DNA of 64,000 nucleotides from contig NZ_LT629771.1 in assembly GCF_900105175.1 (NCBI RefSeq), positions 2,108,001-2,172,000 of the forward strand, written 5' to 3'. The notes below the pieces were generated by a model. That model had not been told where the DNA came from, searched no databases, and saw only the letters and a program-made list of their open reading frames with translations. The position numbers and the translations under genes are program-made. The first letter of the stretch is position 1; each line of letters starts with the position of its first letter. The stretch comes from Jiangella sp. DSM 45060. GTDB taxonomy: Bacteria; Actinomycetota; Actinomycetes; Jiangellales; Jiangellaceae. Below are positions 18,444 through 28,411 of the stretch, one piece after another.

Positions 18444-18464
18444 GGACCGCCCGAAACGCGGTCC
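18444..18464 (+). terminator. Weak hairpin after the DUF3068 gene
   Basis: GGACCGC and GCGGTCC form a 7-bp stem around a 7-base loop, 8 bases after the stop codon. It may terminate the DUF3068 transcript; there is no U-tract. Confidence 0.35.
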
Positions 18465-18598
18465 TGCCTGCACCGATACCACCGCCGCCGATCCGGCCGG
18501 AGGGGAGTATTCTGGTGCGAACCGAGGAACGGGGGCATGCCGCCCGGTCACCCCATAGCTGAATCCGTCGCCGTGATCAACTCGCGACCTTCCGCCGA

Positions 18599-18628
18599 TT
18601 GACCCTGGTCGTCGCGGACAGGTAACCT
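18599..18628 (+). promoter_or_regulatory. Probable rpsA promoter
   Basis: TTGACC (18599-18604), an 18-base spacer and TAACCT (18623-18628) match a housekeeping sigma promoter. The rpsA start is about 160 bases further on, so the mRNA would carry a long leader. The rest of the 358-bp gap holds no gene. Confidence 0.55.
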
Positions 18629-18793
18629 ATGTGTGCGCTGTGGGCCTGCGCGAACCTCGGACGGAGCAGGCTCGCGCTCGTTATTGTCGGTTGGCGGCAC
18701 AGGGGTTTTCAGGACCTGGTCGGTGATGGCACAGCGATCCAAGGGTCCTGGCGCGCAGGCTACAACCGAACCTTGTCCGGAGTCCCCTTCCAC

Positions 18794-20275
18794 ATGACGA
18801 GCAGCATCGAGGCCGAGACGCCTACCTCGACGGCCCCCAGGACGACCACGCAGGTCGCGGTCAACGACATCGGGTCTGAGGAAGCCTTCCTCGCCGCGAT
18901 CGACGAGACCATCAAGTACTTCAATGACGGCGATATCGTGTCCGGTACCGTCGTCAAGGTCGACCGGGACGAAGTCCTGCTCGACATCGGCTACAAGACC
19001 GAGGGCGTCATTCCCTCGCGTGAGCTGTCCATCAAGCACGACGTCGATCCCTCCGAGGTGGTCGCTGTCGGCGACGACGTCGAGGCCCTCGTCCTGCAGA
19101 AGGAGGACAAGGAAGGCCGCCTGATCCTGTCCAAGAAGCGCGCGCAGTACGAGCGCGCCTGGGGCAAGATCGAGGAGATCAAGGAGGCCGACGGCGTCGT
19201 TTCGGGCACCGTCATCGAGGTCGTCAAGGGCGGCCTCATCCTCGACATCGGTCTCCGTGGCTTCCTGCCCGCGTCGCTGGTCGAGATGCGCCGGGTCCGC
19301 GACCTCCAGCCGTACGTCGGCAAGGAGATCGAGGCCAAGATCATCGAGCTGGACAAGAACCGCAACAACGTGGTCCTGTCCCGCCGTGCCTGGCTCGAGC
19401 AGACCCAGTCCGAGGTCCGGTCGACCTTCCTGCAGACGCTGCAGAAGGGCCAGATCCGCTCCGGCGTGGTCTCCTCGATCGTCAACTTCGGCGCGTTCGT
19501 CGATCTCGGCGGCGTCGACGGCCTGGTGCACGTCTCGGAGCTCTCCTGGAAGCACATCGATCACCCGTCCGAGGTGGTCGAGGTCGGCCAGGAGGTCACC
19601 GTCGAGGTGCTCGACGTCGACATGGACCGCGAGCGCGTGTCGCTCTCGCTGAAGGCCACCCTCGAGGACCCGTGGCAGCAGTTCGCCCGGATCCACCAGA
19701 TCGGCCAGATCGTGCCCGGCAAGGTCACGAAGCTCGTCCCGTTCGGCGCGTTCGTGCGGGTCGAGGACGGCATCGAGGGCCTCGTGCACATCTCCGAGCT
19801 GGCCGAGCGCCACGTCGAGGTGCCCGAGCAGGTCGTGACGGTCGGTAAGGACGTCATGGTCAAGGTCATCGACATCGACCTCGAGCGTCGCCGCATCTCG
19901 CTGTCGCTGAAGCAGGCCAACGAGGGCGACACCGCCGCGCACGTCAGCGAGCACTTCGACCCGACGCTGTACGGCATGGCCGCCGACTACGACGCCGAGG
20001 GGAACTACAAGTACCCCGAGGGCTTCGACCCCGAGACCAACGACTGGCTCGAGGGCTACGAGAAGCAGCGCGAGGAGTGGGAGCGGCAGTACGCCGAGGC
20101 GCACGCTCGCTGGGAGGCGCACAAGTCCCAGATCGAGAGCGCGCAGGAGGCCGACGCCGAGGCGAAGGCCGACAACCCGTCCACGTACTCGTCGGGCGAG
20201 GCAGAGGAGGGCGCCGGCACGCTGGCGTCCGACGAAGCGCTGCAGGCGCTGCGCGAGAAGCTCACCGGCAACTGA
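18794..20275 (+). CDS. rpsA: 30S ribosomal protein S1
   Basis: 493 residues with four S1 RNA-binding (OB-fold) domains, starting near residues 47, 133, 218 and 305, each with the KxxxFGAFV/VxLxxxG pattern, followed by an acidic C-terminal tail. Four domains is the usual actinobacterial form; the E. coli protein has six. It binds mRNA on the small subunit during initiation. The ATG at 18794 gives the family's short acidic N-terminus (TSSIEAETP); the open frame to 18629 is leader. A perfect 14-bp hairpin follows the gene. Confidence 0.97.
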   Translation: MTSSIEAETPTSTAPRTTTQVAVNDIGSEEAFLAAIDETIKYFNDGDIVSGTVVKVDRDEVLLDIGYKTEGVIPSRELSIKHDVDPSEVVAVGDDVEALVLQKEDKEGRLILSKKRAQYERAWGKIEEIKEADGVVSGTVIEVVKGGLILDIGLRGFLPASLVEMRRVRDLQPYVGKEIEAKIIELDKNRNNVVLSRRAWLEQTQSEVRSTFLQTLQKGQIRSGVVSSIVNFGAFVDLGGVDGLVHVSELSWKHIDHPSEVVEVGQEVTVEVLDVDMDRERVSLSLKATLEDPWQQFARIHQIGQIVPGKVTKLVPFGAFVRVEDGIEGLVHISELAERHVEVPEQVVTVGKDVMVKVIDIDLERRRISLSLKQANEGDTAAHVSEHFDPTLYGMAADYDAEGNYKYPEGFDPETNDWLEGYEKQREEWERQYAEAHARWEAHKSQIESAQEADAEAKADNPSTYSSGEAEEGAGTLASDEALQALREKLTGN

Positions 20276-20290
20276 GCCGAACGCACCGCA

Positions 20291-20323
20291 CGAGCCCCGC
20301 ACCCACCTCGGGTGCGGGGCTCG
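20291..20323 (+). terminator. Rho-independent-type terminator of rpsA
   Basis: A perfect 14-bp stem (CGAGCCCCGCACCC / GGGTGCGGGGCTCG) with a 5-base loop begins 15 bases after the rpsA stop. There is no long U-tract, which is normal for this group. Confidence 0.85.
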
Positions 20324-20376
20324 TCGCATGTGTGCCGTCGCGCCGCGGTGCCCGTGACGGCGCGGGAGGTTACGGT

Positions 20377-21156
20377 GTGCTCGTGACGAGCAGAGACCGC
20401 CGGCGGGCCCGGCCGGCCGCGGCCGCGACGCTGTTCCTGCCGCTGCTCCTGATCCTGGCCGGCTGCTCGAACGGCAACGAGCCCGAGGTGCCGATCGTGC
20501 CGACGTCGGGGGAGCCGACCGACGTCGACGCCACCGACGCGGCGAGCGACCCGTCCGCGTCGCCCGGTTCGACGACCGGCGTGCCCGAGCTGTGCGGCGA
20601 CCTCGCCAGCGCCGGCGAGATCGCGCAGATCCTGCAGGTCCCGGTGCAGGGCGAGACGGTCCGCGTCTACAACGACGAGTACCTGCCCGACTCCGGCCGC
20701 ACCGGCCGCCTGACCTGCAGTTACGGCGTCCCCGAGGTGCCGGAGGGCACGACGCCGCCGCCCACGCCGCCGCCGGTGCCGCTCGAGATCGCCGTGAGCG
20801 GCTACACCGAGGCCGACATCGCGGCGGGTCGCATCGAGTCCACGGTCGACAGCGCGCAGGCCGCGGGCACCGTCGTCACCGCACAGACGGTGGCCGGCCG
20901 CGACGGCTTCCTGCTGTCCGACGCCGAGGACGTGTCGTTCGTGATGGCCGACGACATCCGGACGTACGTCATGACGTTGCGGCACGGAATGGTTCCGGCG
21001 GCCGCGGAGCCGGTCGTGCTGGTGAACCTGGCCGCGCACCTGCTCGGCGCCTCGGCGACGGGGACACCGACTCCGGTGCCGACGGGGTCCGCGACGGCGC
21101 CGTCCACACCGGGCGAGACGCCGGCGCCGTCCACGCCGGGCGAGCCCCCGGCGTAG
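20377..21156 (+). CDS. Putative lipoprotein of unknown function
   Basis: 259 residues from GTG 20377, with GGAGG 7 bases upstream. The N-terminus is Arg-rich and hydrophobic and ends in the lipobox Leu-Ile-Leu-Ala-Gly-Cys (Cys about residue 30), so it should be a lipid-anchored exported protein. A Thr/Asp/Ser-rich linker leads to a domain of about 170 residues with two Cys (ELCGDLAS..., LTCSYGV...) that may form a disulfide. The C-terminus is Pro/Thr/Ser-rich and tandemly repeated (TPGETPAPSTPGE). The domain resembles DUF3558-type small secreted actinobacterial proteins, but I do not recognise it firmly. Confidence 0.75.
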   Translation: MLVTSRDRRRARPAAAATLFLPLLLILAGCSNGNEPEVPIVPTSGEPTDVDATDAASDPSASPGSTTGVPELCGDLASAGEIAQILQVPVQGETVRVYNDEYLPDSGRTGRLTCSYGVPEVPEGTTPPPTPPPVPLEIAVSGYTEADIAAGRIESTVDSAQAAGTVVTAQTVAGRDGFLLSDAEDVSFVMADDIRTYVMTLRHGMVPAAAEPVVLVNLAAHLLGASATGTPTPVPTGSATAPSTPGETPAPSTPGEPPA

Positions 21157-21225
21157 TCGACGCCAGGCGCGGCGTCGGTGCTGGGCGCTGGCTCCGGGGC
21201 CGGGCGCCGCTCAGCCGCCGTCGCG

Positions 21226-21897
21226 CTAGGAGTTCGTCGCCGCGGTCGCCGCGGCGGCAGCGGCGACGCTGGCCGCCGACGCGATGACGGCGGCGTTGGT
21301 CGTCATGACGGCCTGCGTCGCCGGGTCGCTGACCCACTCGCCCTTCTGGATCTCGCTCGCCCGCTTCGCGACGGTGCGCCAGGGCAGGTCGTCGAGCACG
21401 ATGTACAGGACGTTGATCGCGTTCAGCAGCGAGATGATCGCCGCCGCGCGGGCGTCGGGCTGCTCGCCGTCGACGAGGACGCGTCTCAGCTGGCCGCGCA
21501 GCTCGGTCTCGTGGCGGGCGTCCTCGGCCGGCCACGTCGTGGTCCGGAACAGCCTCAGCACCTTGCGCGTCTCGCGGCGGACCAGGCCGCGCTCGGCCAG
21601 CCGCTCGACGACCCGCTCCGTGAGGCCTTGGCCGAGCACGAACAGCAGCGCGTGCACGCCGCGGCGCTTCTCGGCGACCTTCGCCAGCGCGTCGTCGAGC
21701 AGCGGATCGCCCATCGGCGGCCCGTCGACGACCGTCACGCCCTTGCGTCCGACCTCGATGCGATCCGCCAGCACCAGGTCGACGAGCAGCGCGCCGCCGA
21801 GCGAGTAGTGCAGGGTGCCCGCACCCGCCGGGCTGCCGCTCTCGTCGTCGAGCAGGAGCAGCATGACGTCCTCGACGATGAGCAGATCCATCTCCAC
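21226..21897 (-). CDS. GPP34 (GOLPH3/VPS74-like) family protein
   Basis: 223 residues. The start is GTG 21897, or ATG 21891 two codons on (MDLLIVEDVMLLLLDDESG). The pattern of an acidic-hydrophobic start, the LHYSLGGALLVDLVLADRI helix and LLFVLGQGLTERVVERLAERGLVRRE matches the GPP34 family, the bacterial relatives of the eukaryotic Golgi phosphoprotein GOLPH3, which binds phosphatidylinositol-4-phosphate. The Ala-rich C-terminal ~30 residues look helical and hydrophobic. The bacterial role is not defined. It is divergent from a TetR regulator across a 47-bp gap containing an inverted repeat, so the regulator probably controls it. Confidence 0.8.
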   Translation of the reverse strand: MEMDLLIVEDVMLLLLDDESGSPAGAGTLHYSLGGALLVDLVLADRIEVGRKGVTVVDGPPMGDPLLDDALAKVAEKRRGVHALLFVLGQGLTERVVERLAERGLVRRETRKVLRLFRTTTWPAEDARHETELRGQLRRVLVDGEQPDARAAAIISLLNAINVLYIVLDDLPWRTVAKRASEIQKGEWVSDPATQAVMTTNAAVIASAASVAAAAAATAATNS

Positions 21898-21906
21898 ACC
21901 CCGTTA

Positions 21907-21950
21907 GTACACTGTGCCAACCCGGTGATTCGCACCGTAGCACGGTGTAC
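21907..21950. promoter_or_regulatory. Inverted repeat in GPP34/tetR divergent region (candidate operator)
   Basis: GTACACTGTGC (21907-21917) and GCACGGTGTAC (21940-21950) match as an inverted repeat at 10 of 11 positions, with a 22-base spacer. The right arm overlaps the tetR GTG. A smaller CACCG/CGGTG repeat is nested next to it. Its position fits repression of both genes by the TetR protein. Confidence 0.5.
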
Positions 21951-22556
21951 CAGAGGCGGGAGGTGGGACGCCTGAACGAGCGACGTGAACAGATCGTCCG
22001 CGCCGCACGCGAGGTCATCGCCGAGAAGGGGACGGCCGGTTTCAGTGTGCGGGCGGTGGCCGCGCGGGCCGGCATCGGCGCCAGCACGCTGCGCTACTAC
22101 TTCCCGTCGCAGCGCGACCTCTACGAGGCCGTCTTCGGGGCCGCGTTCGACGCCACGCTGCTCGACCTGCGCATCCACGACGCCTCCGTCCCGCCCGGCG
22201 AACGGCTGGCCGAGTGCCTCGTGCAGTTGCTGCCCCCGGCGCCGCCGCCCGATCAGGCGGTCGAGCGCTGGCTGGACGTCATCACGGCGACGTTCGGGCC
22301 GGACGGCGCGCCGGAGGCGAGGCTGGCGTGGTCGGCGGTGTCGCGGCGGGCGCGGTCGCGGGTGACGGCCTGGCTGGCGGCGCTCGAGGCCGAGGGTGCG
22401 CTGGCGGGTGGCGTGGCGTCGGTGGACCGGCATGCGCGGCTGCTGCTCACCGTGGTGGACGGTCTCGCGCTGGGGCGGCTGGTGCCGATCGAGCGGCTGG
22501 ACGAAGCGCAGGAACGCTCCGTGCTCGCCGACGCGGTCGCCGCCGTCCTCCGCTGA
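21945..22556 (+). CDS. TetR/AcrR-family transcriptional regulator
   Basis: 203 residues. The N-terminal HTH spans about residues 12-58: REQIVRAAREVIAEKGTAGFSVRAVAARAGIGASTLRYYFPSQRDLYEAV is the standard TetR helix-turn-helix. The C-terminal ligand domain has no recognisable effector specificity. The start is GTG 21945; a GTG at 21963 is an alternative, and neither has a clear Shine-Dalgarno. Divergent from the GPP34 gene with a shared inverted repeat, so autoregulation and control of GPP34 are likely. Confidence 0.88.
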   Translation: MYQRREVGRLNERREQIVRAAREVIAEKGTAGFSVRAVAARAGIGASTLRYYFPSQRDLYEAVFGAAFDATLLDLRIHDASVPPGERLAECLVQLLPPAPPPDQAVERWLDVITATFGPDGAPEARLAWSAVSRRARSRVTAWLAALEAEGALAGGVASVDRHARLLLTVVDGLALGRLVPIERLDEAQERSVLADAVAAVLR

Positions 22557-22737
22557 CCGTCCGGCGTCTCGCCGCAGCTCCCGCATCGTCTGCGTGCCGT
22601 GCTCGTCGGACGGCCGCACGTTTCGGGCCGGCCGCGCTCTTCTGCAGGCCGCCGCCTCGTCGTTGCCGCGCCGTGCCGTCCGTCCCTTCTCCTCACCTCG
22701 TCCCCGGGCGGCGTGTCCGGCCCGTTAGGGTCGTGGG

Positions 22738-23916
22738 GTGCTGAGAGTCGGGCTGACGGGCGGGATCGGGGCCGGGAAGTCGGTGGTGGCGCGCCGCCTG
22801 GCCGAGCGGGGAGCGACGGTCGTCGACGCGGACGTCATCGCGCGCGAGGTGGTCGAGCCGGGCACGCCGGGGCTGGCCGCCGTCGTCGAGGAGTTCGGGC
22901 CCGGTGTCCTGACGCCCGACGGCGCGCTGGACCGGCCGGCGCTCGGGAAGATCGTCTTCGCCGACGAGGATCGCCGGGCCGCGCTGAACGCGATCGTCCA
23001 CCCGCTGGTCGGCCGCCGCCGCTCGGAACTGGTCGCCGGGGCGGGGCCGGACGCCGTCGTCGTCGAGGACATCCCGCTGCTGGTCGAGAACGGCATGGTC
23101 ACCGGGTTTCCGCTGGTCATCGTTGTGCACGCGATGGAGGAAGAGCGGCTGCGGCGGCTGGTCGACGACCGAGGCATGACCCCGGCCGACGCGCTGGCGC
23201 GGATCCGGTCGCAGGCCACCGACGAGCAGCGGCGCGCCGCGGCGGACGTCTGGATGGACAACTCCGGCGCGCTTGTGGATATCGAGGCCGCCGTCGACGC
23301 CCTGTGGACGCAGCGCCTGGCGCCGTTCGAGGAGCACCTGCGGACCGGCACCCGCGCGCCCCGTCCGGCGCACGCCGTCGTCGTCGAGCCGGACCCGACG
23401 TGGGCGGTGCAGGGGGAGCGGCTGTTGGGGCGCATCCGGCGGGTCGTGGGGGATCGGCTGATCCGGTCGGACCATCATGGCTCGACGTCGGTGCCCGGGC
23501 TGCCGGCGAAGGATGTGATCGACGTGCAGCTGGTGGTCGCGGATCTGGCGGCGGCGGAGGAGGTCGCCGGTGAGCTGGCCGAGGTCGGTCTCGTCCGGCT
23601 GCCGGACCGCTGGTGGGACGTCGACCGCGACGGCGTCGAGCGCGACAAGGTGCTTGCCGCCAACGCCGATCCCGGCCGCGCCGTCAACTGCCACATCCGC
23701 CCCGTGGCGTCGCCCGCGTGGCGCGACGGCCTGCTGCTGCGTGACTGGCTGCGGGCGCATCCAGTCGCGGTAGCCGAGTACGCGGCGCTCAAGCGCGACC
23801 TCGCCGCCCAGCCGCACGGCTCCATCGACGAGTACGCGGAACGCAAGACGCCGTGGATCAACGCCGCCCTCGCCCGTGCCGACGCCTGGGCGAAGGAGAT
23901 CGGCTGGGACGTGTGA
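22738..23916 (+). CDS. coaE: Dephospho-CoA kinase fused to a GrpB/UPF0157 domain
   Basis: 392 residues from GTG 22738. Residues 1-200 are CoaE: P-loop GLTGGIGAGKS at 6-16, VVDADVIAREVVEPG, and an ATP lid with RxxxQ. It phosphorylates the ribose 3'-OH of dephospho-CoA, the last step of CoA synthesis, in the cytosol. Residues ~205-392 are a GrpB-family nucleotidyltransferase-like domain (VVVEPDPTWAVQGERLLGRI, DHHGSTSVPGLPAKDVIDVQL). The fusion is common in actinobacteria; the GrpB role is not known. Single copy by function, so the gene is presumably essential. Confidence 0.94.
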   Translation: MLRVGLTGGIGAGKSVVARRLAERGATVVDADVIAREVVEPGTPGLAAVVEEFGPGVLTPDGALDRPALGKIVFADEDRRAALNAIVHPLVGRRRSELVAGAGPDAVVVEDIPLLVENGMVTGFPLVIVVHAMEEERLRRLVDDRGMTPADALARIRSQATDEQRRAAADVWMDNSGALVDIEAAVDALWTQRLAPFEEHLRTGTRAPRPAHAVVVEPDPTWAVQGERLLGRIRRVVGDRLIRSDHHGSTSVPGLPAKDVIDVQLVVADLAAAEEVAGELAEVGLVRLPDRWWDVDRDGVERDKVLAANADPGRAVNCHIRPVASPAWRDGLLLRDWLRAHPVAVAEYAALKRDLAAQPHGSIDEYAERKTPWINAALARADAWAKEIGWDV

Positions 23917-24006
23917 CGCCGCCCCTAGCTCGCCGGTCCGTCGGTTCGCTGGGCTCTCGTTGGCTTGATCTGCCGCGTGGGCCTGCCCCTGCTGCTCTCG
24001 ATTGTC

Positions 24007-24088
24007 GGGGGCGCGGGTGGCCGCCTCAAGCGGACCGTTTGGCGCTTCGCGCGACGCGTGACCGCTTGACCCGGCCGCCCGCGCCCCC
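24007..24088. repeat. 27-bp inverted repeat with 28-bp spacer
   Basis: Arms 24007-24033 and 24062-24088 match as inverted repeats at 24 of 27 positions (GGGGGCGCGGG... / ...CCCGCGCCCCC). The spacer has further self-complementarity (GGCGCTTCGCGCGACGCG). It could be a strong terminator for coaE or a short non-autonomous repeat. Confidence 0.7.
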
Positions 24089-24421
24089 GTTCAAGCAGCG
24101 TCAGGGGGCCGGCCGGAAATTGGGCCCGGCTTCCATGCCCGCTCTTGTCGGGGTCCGCTGGCCGCTCGCCCTTGCTGGGTGGGTTCCGGATACCGGCTCC
24201 GCTGCTCGCCCGGTCCGCTGGCCGCTTGCCGGTTCGCTTCAGGCACGGCCACCGGCCGCCGTGCGCAGCGTCCGCTCGCCCCTCTGGTTCGCTTGGTGCG
24301 GTCGCCGGTGCCGCCGCGGCTCGTCGTTCGCTGGCGGCTGTGAGGCCCGCTCGCACGTGCCTGCGCCGCGCCGAGCCCGAGCCGTGGTGGGTATGACCCT
24401 CCCCGTTCGGGTGGGTGGCCC

Positions 24422-24444
24422 ACCCTACGGGCGGGCACCGACAA
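24422..24444 (-). promoter_or_regulatory. Perfect RecA-NDp/PafBC-type promoter motif in a dispersed repeat
   Basis: On the minus strand, TTGTCGGTG (24444-24436), an 8-base spacer CCCGCCCG and TAGGGT (24427-24422) match TTGTCRGTG-N8-TANNNT fully. The same spacer and a downstream GGTGGG...CCCACC palindrome occur in the in-gene repeats at 6537-6559 and 6753-6775. No gene lies downstream on this strand before coaE, which is antisense. Confidence 0.6.
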
Positions 24445-24448
24445 CGTC

Positions 24449-24492
24449 GCGCGGCGAACGCGGGCGGCCTGGCGCGGCGAACGCGGGCGGCC
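24449..24492 (+). repeat. Two tandem 21-bp direct repeats
   Basis: GCGCGGCGAACGCGGGCGGCC occurs at 24449-24469 and again at 24472-24492 (period 23), just beside the promoter-like repeat. Confidence 0.85.
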
Positions 24493-24532
24493 CGGCCGCC
24501 CGCCCCGCCCTGCGCCCGCCCGCTCGCCGCGG

Positions 24533-25984
24533 CTACGCGCCCGGCGGGGCGACCCCGGGCTGCGGCCATACGCCCGAAGGGCCGTCCATCATCGAGCCCG
24601 CGCCGTCCGTCGCGCCGCCGAAGAGGCTGCGGGTGAGGGCCTCCGAGTCGCTCAGCATCTCGTCCAGCGCGACGGAGAGGTCGTCGTCGCCGGGTGGGTG
24701 GCCGGCGGAGGCGGCGGTGAGGACGGCGCGGCGCATGAGCTCCTTCGCGAACGACGCCGTCGTGCCGTCGGACCGTTCGGCGGCCGCGTCGAGCGCCGAC
24801 GGCGTGAAGGGGAGGTCGCGGGCGTAGAGCCGGTTCAGACGGCGCCGGGCCGCGGCGTCGGGCAGCGGGATCTCGGCGGCGAGGTCGACCCGGCCGGGCC
24901 GCTGGGCGAGGGCGGGCTCCAGCAGGTCGGCGCGGTTGGTGGTGAGGACGAACGCGACGTCGGCGTCGGAGGCGAGGCCGTCGAGCGCGTCGAGAGCCTC
25001 GAACAGCAGCGGCTGCGGCCCGCCGGAGAGGGTGCGGTCCTCGGCGATGAGATCGCAGTCCTCCAGCACGACGATGGCCGGCTCGAGCGCGCGGGCGGTC
25101 TCGGCGGCCACCTGGACCAGCCGCAGCGACCGCCCGGACAGCACGATCACCGTCGTGCCGGGGCTGACGGCCATGAGGTAGCCGACGGTGTGCGTCTTGC
25201 CGGTGCCGGGCGGCCCGAACAGCAGAATCCCGCGCTTGAGGTGCTGGCCGGCGGCCCGCAGCGCGTCGCGGTGACGGGCGACGCCGGTGAGGTGCCGCTC
25301 GATGCGGGCGAGCACGCCGTCGGGCAGGACGACGTCGGCGGCGGTGAGCGTGGGGCGGCGCAGAAAGGTGACGTCGCCGTTGCTGGCGCCGAACTCGGCC
25401 GGCGCGAACGTGACGACCTGCCCGCGCAGCACGCTGAGCTCGGCCATGAGCAGGTGGAGTTCGTCGAGGAAGGCGGGGACGACGGCGTCGGACGCGGCCA
25501 GCACCTCCAGCTCGGGCTGCTCGCGGCCGAACTGCGGCTGGGCGTCGCGCTGCAGGACGGCGAGGGGGACGCCGTCGTAGGTGAACAGGTGCAGGCCGAA
25601 CGCGACGACCTGACGGCTGGTGTCGGGCCCGGTGGGGACGCGCGCGTAGTCGACCGGGCCGACGGGGAAGACGCCGTGGATGCCGGCGTTCTCGATGATC
25701 TCGGCCAGCGAGGAGTGCCGCCGGGCCATGCCGCCGCCGACGCCGACGAGCCGGCGCCCGCCGTGGCGGCCGGCAAGGGCCTCGAGTGCGACGTCGGCGT
25801 CGGCGTACCGCAGCGACGAGAGCTGCTCGGTGACGACGGGCACGGAGCGCGGCGCGACGCCCAGGTGGTCCTGGAGGACCGGCAGCAGCGGCCGGACCTC
25901 GTCGGACTCGTCGCGCACCTGGTGCACGACCTCGGTGAGAAACGTGCGGAACGTGGTCACGAACCTGCGGGTTTCGTCGTCCAT
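24533..25984 (-). CDS. AAA-family ATPase
   Basis: 483 residues from ATG 25984. Residues 1-230 are a unique N-terminal region of unknown fold. Residues ~250-400 are an AAA domain: Walker A GPPGTGKT near 256, a Walker-B-like AIVVLEDCDLIAED near 305, sensor-1 FVLTTNRADLLEPAL and the arginine-finger context QRPGRVDLA. The Walker B reads Leu-Glu-Asp-Cys-Asp rather than a clean hhhhDE, as in BCS1-like and other AAA subgroups. The C-terminal ~60 residues are acidic then Gly/Pro-rich. It is transcribed divergently from uvrB across only 59 bp that contain the uvrB damage promoter. Substrate unknown. Confidence 0.85.
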   Translation of the reverse strand: MDDETRRFVTTFRTFLTEVVHQVRDESDEVRPLLPVLQDHLGVAPRSVPVVTEQLSSLRYADADVALEALAGRHGGRRLVGVGGGMARRHSSLAEIIENAGIHGVFPVGPVDYARVPTGPDTSRQVVAFGLHLFTYDGVPLAVLQRDAQPQFGREQPELEVLAASDAVVPAFLDELHLLMAELSVLRGQVVTFAPAEFGASNGDVTFLRRPTLTAADVVLPDGVLARIERHLTGVARHRDALRAAGQHLKRGILLFGPPGTGKTHTVGYLMAVSPGTTVIVLSGRSLRLVQVAAETARALEPAIVVLEDCDLIAEDRTLSGGPQPLLFEALDALDGLASDADVAFVLTTNRADLLEPALAQRPGRVDLAAEIPLPDAAARRRLNRLYARDLPFTPSALDAAAERSDGTTASFAKELMRRAVLTAASAGHPPGDDDLSVALDEMLSDSEALTRSLFGGATDGAGSMMDGPSGVWPQPGVAPPGA

Positions 25985-26013
25985 CGCTGTGAGCGTAGCC
26001 GTACCCCCGGACC

Positions 26014-26036
26014 TTGTCGGTGGCAGCGCATACCGT
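26014..26036 (+). promoter_or_regulatory. uvrB promoter, perfect RecA-NDp/PafBC type
   Basis: TTGTCGGTG (26014-26022), spacer GCAGCGCA (8) and TACCGT (26031-26036) match TTGTCRGTG-N8-TANNNT exactly, the LexA-independent damage-response promoter known from mycobacterial recA. The -10 ends 7 bases before the uvrB ATG, so the transcript should be leaderless. Confidence 0.8.
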
Positions 26037-26043
26037 TGTTCTC

Positions 26044-28155
<2,112 letters not shown>

Positions 28156-28390
28156 CCCCGGCCAGGACCGGGTGCGGCTCACGTGGCGGCCGGGAGACGG
28201 GACGGGGTCCAGTGGTGACGCGCCGCCACACTGCGGGAACGTGAGCGGCTGGACACGGTGGGGCATCGCCGCGGCTCGTGGGCGGCGTTGCCGTCGTGCT
28301 GGCAACGGCGACGCCACCCGATCGGTGCGCCGGCCGCCGGTCGATAGGGTGTCCGGCGAGACCGCACCATCCGTGGGGAGGCCGGCAACC

Positions 28391-28411
28391 ATGAGTGGCG
28401 CCAGGCGCTGA
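28391..28411 (+). CDS. Six-codon leader ORF coupled to the regulator start
   Basis: ATG at 28391 with GGGGAGG 9-10 bases upstream encodes Met-Ser-Gly-Ala-Arg-Arg and stops at 28411, overlapping the regulator's ATG as TGATG. The regulator itself has no Shine-Dalgarno of its own, so the leader probably delivers ribosomes to it. It could instead be chance. Confidence 0.4.
   Translation: MSGARR

Larger units (their letters stand above)
23917..24532. other. 616-bp repeat-rich region without a supported gene
   Basis: This gap between convergent coaE and the AAA ATPase holds a 27-bp inverted repeat (24007-24088), two near-identical 19-mers 60 bp apart (24152-24170, 24212-24230), a dispersed damage-promoter-like repeat (24422-24444, minus strand) and a 21-bp tandem repeat (24449-24469, 24472-24492). 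Open frames here are Arg/Pro-rich and have no credible start, so I see no gene. Confidence 0.7.

Noticed and set aside
24091-24444. 117-codon minus-strand frame starting at the promoter-like repeat
   Set aside because: Composition is Arg/Gly/Pro with no conserved features and no Shine-Dalgarno; it begins inside the repeat motif, so coding is unsupported.
24400-24532. Remnant of a DUF222/HNH endonuclease gene near the promoter-like repeat
   Set aside because: The motif reminded me of sequences near such genes, but no HNH or DUF222 residues can be read in any frame.
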